A stretch of DNA of 5,695 nucleotides from assembly GCA_900768675.1 (NCBI GenBank), contig CAAGDT010000005.1:1-5695 (forward strand). Direction: 5' to 3'. The notes under the pieces were generated by a model, which saw nothing but the letters and a program-made list of their open reading frames with translations, made no database searches and was not told where the DNA came from. The DNA is from Oscillospiraceae bacterium (GTDB lineage Bacteria; Bacillota; Clostridia; Oscillospirales; Ruminococcaceae). Made by a program: the position numbers and the translations under genes. Shown one piece after another: positions 5,595-5,695 of this stretch. Within the stretch, counting starts at the first letter, position 1. Every line of letters starts with the position of its first letter.

Positions 5595-5695
5595 AGGCAA
5601 TACCGCATAATTATTGCCGTGCGATTGCGCCGTCAGATTTTTCGTCAGATTGTATAGAAATTCCGCAGGCATACTGACGTATGTCAAGGAATTTC
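5594..5695 (+). repeat. MITE-like repeat element, copy 2 (runs to or past window end)
   Basis: Starting AAGGCAATACCGCA (5594-5607), the first 40 or so bases align with the reverse complement of 2972-3040, including TTGCGCC and a following TCAG, allowing single-base gaps. GGCAATA (5596-5602) and TATTGCC (5612-5618) form a perfect 7-bp stem; the alternative GCAAT...CGCA / TGCG-ATTGC pairing seen in copy 1 is also kept. After about 5635 it diverges from copy 1. It then contains a direct repeat CGTCAGATT (5631-5639 and 5643-5651) and a final hairpin at 5657-5695. No right-hand terminal inverted repeat is seen in the window, so the end of the element is undetermined. Confidence 0.6.
5657..5695. 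other. Long imperfect hairpin at the window end
   Basis: GAAATTCC (5657-5664) pairs with GGAATTTC (5688-5695). Inside it CATAC (5670-5674) pairs with GTATG (5679-5683) around TGAC. There is no T-run visible after it, so it is not shown to be a terminator. It may be part of the repeat element that begins at 5594, or a separate palindrome continuing past the window. Confidence 0.6.

Noticed and set aside
5277..5687. 136-codon minus-strand open frame
   Set aside because: It is antisense to the DUF308 gene and extends into the repeat element, with composition typical of the complement of a membrane-protein gene and no ribosome binding site of note.

Overview
The window looks like chromosomal DNA from an anaerobic gut-type Firmicute of the Clostridia (Oscillospiraceae/Ruminococcus-like). 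This rests on moderate base composition, AGGAG-type ribosome binding sites, near-consensus sigma-A promoters, a signal-peptide protein with a single C-terminal anchor (Gram-positive style), and the protein families present. The genus assignment is inference from general resemblance, not from a search.

Left half, minus strand (about 7-2910): a strong promoter (2882-2909) drives an SLC13/CitMHS-type membrane transporter (1715-2833). It is followed by a small, probably disordered 86-residue protein (1397-1657) and a rho-independent terminator (1335-1377). A separate promoter (1255-1283) then drives a DUF815-type AAA+ ATPase (7-1197). Its stop codon lies at the window edge, so any terminator is outside.

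Centre, plus strand (2940-3290): a perfect TTGACA-17-TATAAT promoter leads into a compact hairpin-forming repeat element (2972-3040) and then tRNA-Ser(CGA) with encoded CCA (3051-3139). A hairpin directly abuts the tRNA 3' end, followed by a terminator. The whole trailer-plus-terminator unit is repeated 96 bp downstream without a second tRNA.

Right half, plus strand (3312-5695): an extended -10 promoter drives a two-gene operon. The first gene encodes a secreted, membrane-anchored transglutaminase-like protein (3373-4974). It overlaps by 4 bp a six-helix DUF308/HdeD-type membrane protein (4971-5594). A second, inverted copy of the repeat element found ahead of the tRNA begins on the stop codon of this last gene and runs toward the window end, which closes with a further strong hairpin.

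The genes are mostly ordinary housekeeping or accessory genes. The least explained structures are the repeat family (two copies in opposite orientation) and the duplicated tRNA trailer/terminator. I see no CRISPR array, phage genes, transposase, toxin-antitoxin pair or defence system.
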